A stretch of DNA of 64,000 bases from TH5896 sp050748485 (lineage in GTDB: Archaea; Thermoproteota; Nitrososphaeria; Nitrososphaerales; Nitrososphaeraceae), in the NCBI GenBank assembly GCA_050748485.1, contig JBOGPP010000193.1:9681-73680 (forward strand). The letters run 5' to 3'. Within the stretch, counting starts at the first letter, position 1. Each line of letters starts with the position of its first letter. Below are positions 61,668 to 64,000 of this stretch, in pieces. Both the position numbers and the translations under genes were made by a program. The notes below the pieces were generated by a model that was not told the origin of the DNA, did not search any database, and worked only from the letters and a program-made list of their open reading frames with translations.

Positions 61668-61819
61668 AAATCCAGTGACAGATTTGTAGAACGTGGACTA
61701 AAAGGCGGCGTCAGTGATGATCTCTCAATAATAATGGTCATAGTGCCATTTAATGATTCACTGACCTCCAGTTACGCTCATATCATGGAGATTCGATGAA
61801 AAATCGTATCTGACTTAGG

Positions 61820-61855
61820 TTACACGACCCGCACAATAACAAACAGTCCGACAGT
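61820..61855 (+). repeat. 5' arm of 16S processing stem
   Basis: Pairs with 63362-63395 downstream of 16S. TTACACGACCC (61820-61830) pairs with GGGCCGTGTAA (63385-63395), 10 of 11 bases. ACAAAC and AGTCCGACAGT (61839-61855) pair with ACTGTCGGACT, a bulged G, and GTTTGT (63362-63379). The unpaired middle on both sides could form the bulge-helix-bulge cut by the splicing endonuclease. Confidence 0.7.
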
Positions 61856-61882
61856 ACTCTAAATATATAAAACGACATGGAT

Positions 61883-63355
<1,473 letters not shown>

Positions 63356-63897
63356 AACGTGACTGTCGGACTGGTTTGTGTAAAGGGCCGTGTAATCGAA
63401 CAATTGGATGCAATTCTCCAATAAAAGAAGGAAGTCTTAGTCCTTTGGAGGATGAAGGACGTAGTAAATGTGAATTTACGATGATCGTCGCGTATAGGAA
63501 AGTCAATTTAAGACAGACTCAAGACAGAAAAAAAAGACAAAATTATGTGGTGAAACTGAACTGAATAACTATATTCGTGAGATAGATAATCTAAACAAGA
63601 AAAACAAACACAACTAATTAGTTACATGCTGGATATGGTAATGTTCGCGCAAACGTGTGTGCATTATGTATATTTGGTGATACTATTGTGTACTCTGAAA
63701 GGATAGGGTACAGAAAGATAAGTGTTAATGGCAGATAGAAGACTTGTATGTATACTTGTTTATGTAGCAATACATATTCAAAATATACAAACAGATACAG
63801 AACATACAAGGAAGTGTCAAATCAGATCTTTAGACTCATCAGAAAGCGTTCATGCGGGTACCAAATTAATTTCACAGAAATGCGAAGGATTTAGGTG
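63356..63897 (+). other. 16S-23S spacer without tRNA
   Basis: About 540 bp, AT-rich. It opens with the 3' arm of the 16S processing stem (63362-63395). No tRNA-Ala or other tRNA fold is present, as usual in Nitrososphaerota. Open frames here (for example 63376-63564) look random. It also holds the leader of 23S. Confidence 0.8.
63362..63395 (+). repeat. 3' arm of 16S processing stem
   Basis: Complementary partner of 61820-61855; begins seven bases after the 16S 3' end. See that entry for the pairing. Confidence 0.7.
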
Positions 63898-64000
63898 TGC
63901 AAAGACGCCGGTTGGGGAATGACTAGGCTTGGTAAGCGATGAAGGACGTGGCAAGCTGCGATATGCCTGGGGGAGGTGCATGCGACCGCTGATCCCGGGA
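63898..64000 (+). rRNA. rrl: 23S rRNA (5' end only)
   Basis: The stretch GACTAGGCTTGGTAAGCGATG followed by AAGGACGTGGCAAGCTGCGAT matches the conserved 5' region of archaeal 23S. The exact 5' end is uncertain by about 15 bases. The gene runs out of the window. Confidence 0.9.

Larger units (their letters stand above)
61381..61882 (+). other. rRNA operon upstream region and leader (502 bp)
   Basis: Contains the promoter near 61659 and the 5' arm of the 16S processing stem (61820-61855). The part 61440-61640 has no gene I can support. The divergent aminotransferase promoter also lies in it. Confidence 0.45.

Noticed and set aside
61861..61870. AAATATATAA as the rRNA promoter
   Set aside because: Transcription would begin inside 16S and miss the processing stem; the box at 61659 fits better.
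63376..63564. Open frames in the 16S-23S spacer
   Set aside because: Located in transcribed spacer that includes the processing stem; no protein features.

Overview
This window is a stretch of ammonia-oxidising-type archaeal chromosome (Nitrososphaerota, most likely Nitrososphaerales, soil group I.1b). The case rests on: a complete archaeal 16S rRNA gene and the start of 23S with no tRNA in the spacer; a 5S gene far away on the other strand; a eukaryote-like topoisomerase IB and a divergent FtsZ-like protein, both characteristic of this phylum; KEOPS subunits, ABCE1, aEF1B, Pth2, eL39, eL31, uS4 and uS13; F420 (CofG/CofH) biosynthesis; and many leaderless genes with TATA-type box A elements and frequent TTG/GTG starts. 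The genus cannot be fixed without a 16S search. I see no insertion sequences, integrases, CRISPR arrays or phage genes: this is core chromosome with several unusual genes.

Layout. 1-4.4 kb: F420 precursor synthesis (cofG, cofH), a stand-alone RAM/AsnC sensor and topoisomerase IB. 4.5-7.8 kb: CBS protein, tRNA-Met, a small orphan, intron-containing tRNA-His and wyosine gene taw1. 8-13.8 kb: a secreted Ig/PKD-like protein and a leftward set of NTP pyrophosphatase, Bud32, Kae1 and a YchF/Rbg-like GTPase. 14-19.3 kb: a PurF-like protein without catalytic residues and its overlapping partner, a coiled-coil protein, a winged-helix regulator, fumarase-family enzyme and an orphan. 19.4-29.3 kb: pth2, two geranylgeranyl-reductase-family flavoproteins, a zinc ribbon plus aEF1B, heme O synthase, UPF0147, translin-like protein, glmS, an HTH/S-layer-like-domain protein, rps4 and rps13.

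30-35.6 kb is a compact rightward cluster of two AAA+/von Willebrand A pairs: a magnesium-chelatase-like pair and a NorQ/NorD-like (CbbQ/CbbO-like) pair. 35.6-38.9 kb is a leftward pentose-phosphate operon in which transketolase N-subunit is fused to ribulose-phosphate 3-epimerase, followed by transketolase C-subunit and a small transaldolase. 39-49.6 kb: leucyl aminopeptidase, an orphan, 5S rRNA, ABCE1, Trm5, a GNAT acetyltransferase, a candidate structured RNA, a PAP2 phosphatase, sufS-sufU (sufU apparently starting at CTG inside a 4-base overlap) and an orphan peptide ABC ATPase. 50-59.3 kb: aspS with a partner gene, a JAMM protein, a membrane-anchored cupredoxin, a PQQ-type propeller, rpl39e-rpl31e, a secreted PsbP-like protein, a tRNA methylthiotransferase and the FtsZ-like gene behind a palindromic promoter. 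60-64 kb: a class III aminotransferase of the GSAM type and the 16S-23S operon with a long processing stem.

Themes: tRNA modification (Taw1, Trm5, Kae1, Bud32, the methylthiotransferase), translation and ribosome recycling, cofactor and lipid chemistry (F420, heme O, isoprenoid reduction), and metal-linked AAA+/VWA assembly machines. The best candidates for undescribed biology are the transketolase-epimerase fusion, the double AAA+/VWA cluster, the catalytically dead PurF-like protein and the structured intergenic RNA near 45.3 kb. All functional statements come from reading motifs; no search was run.
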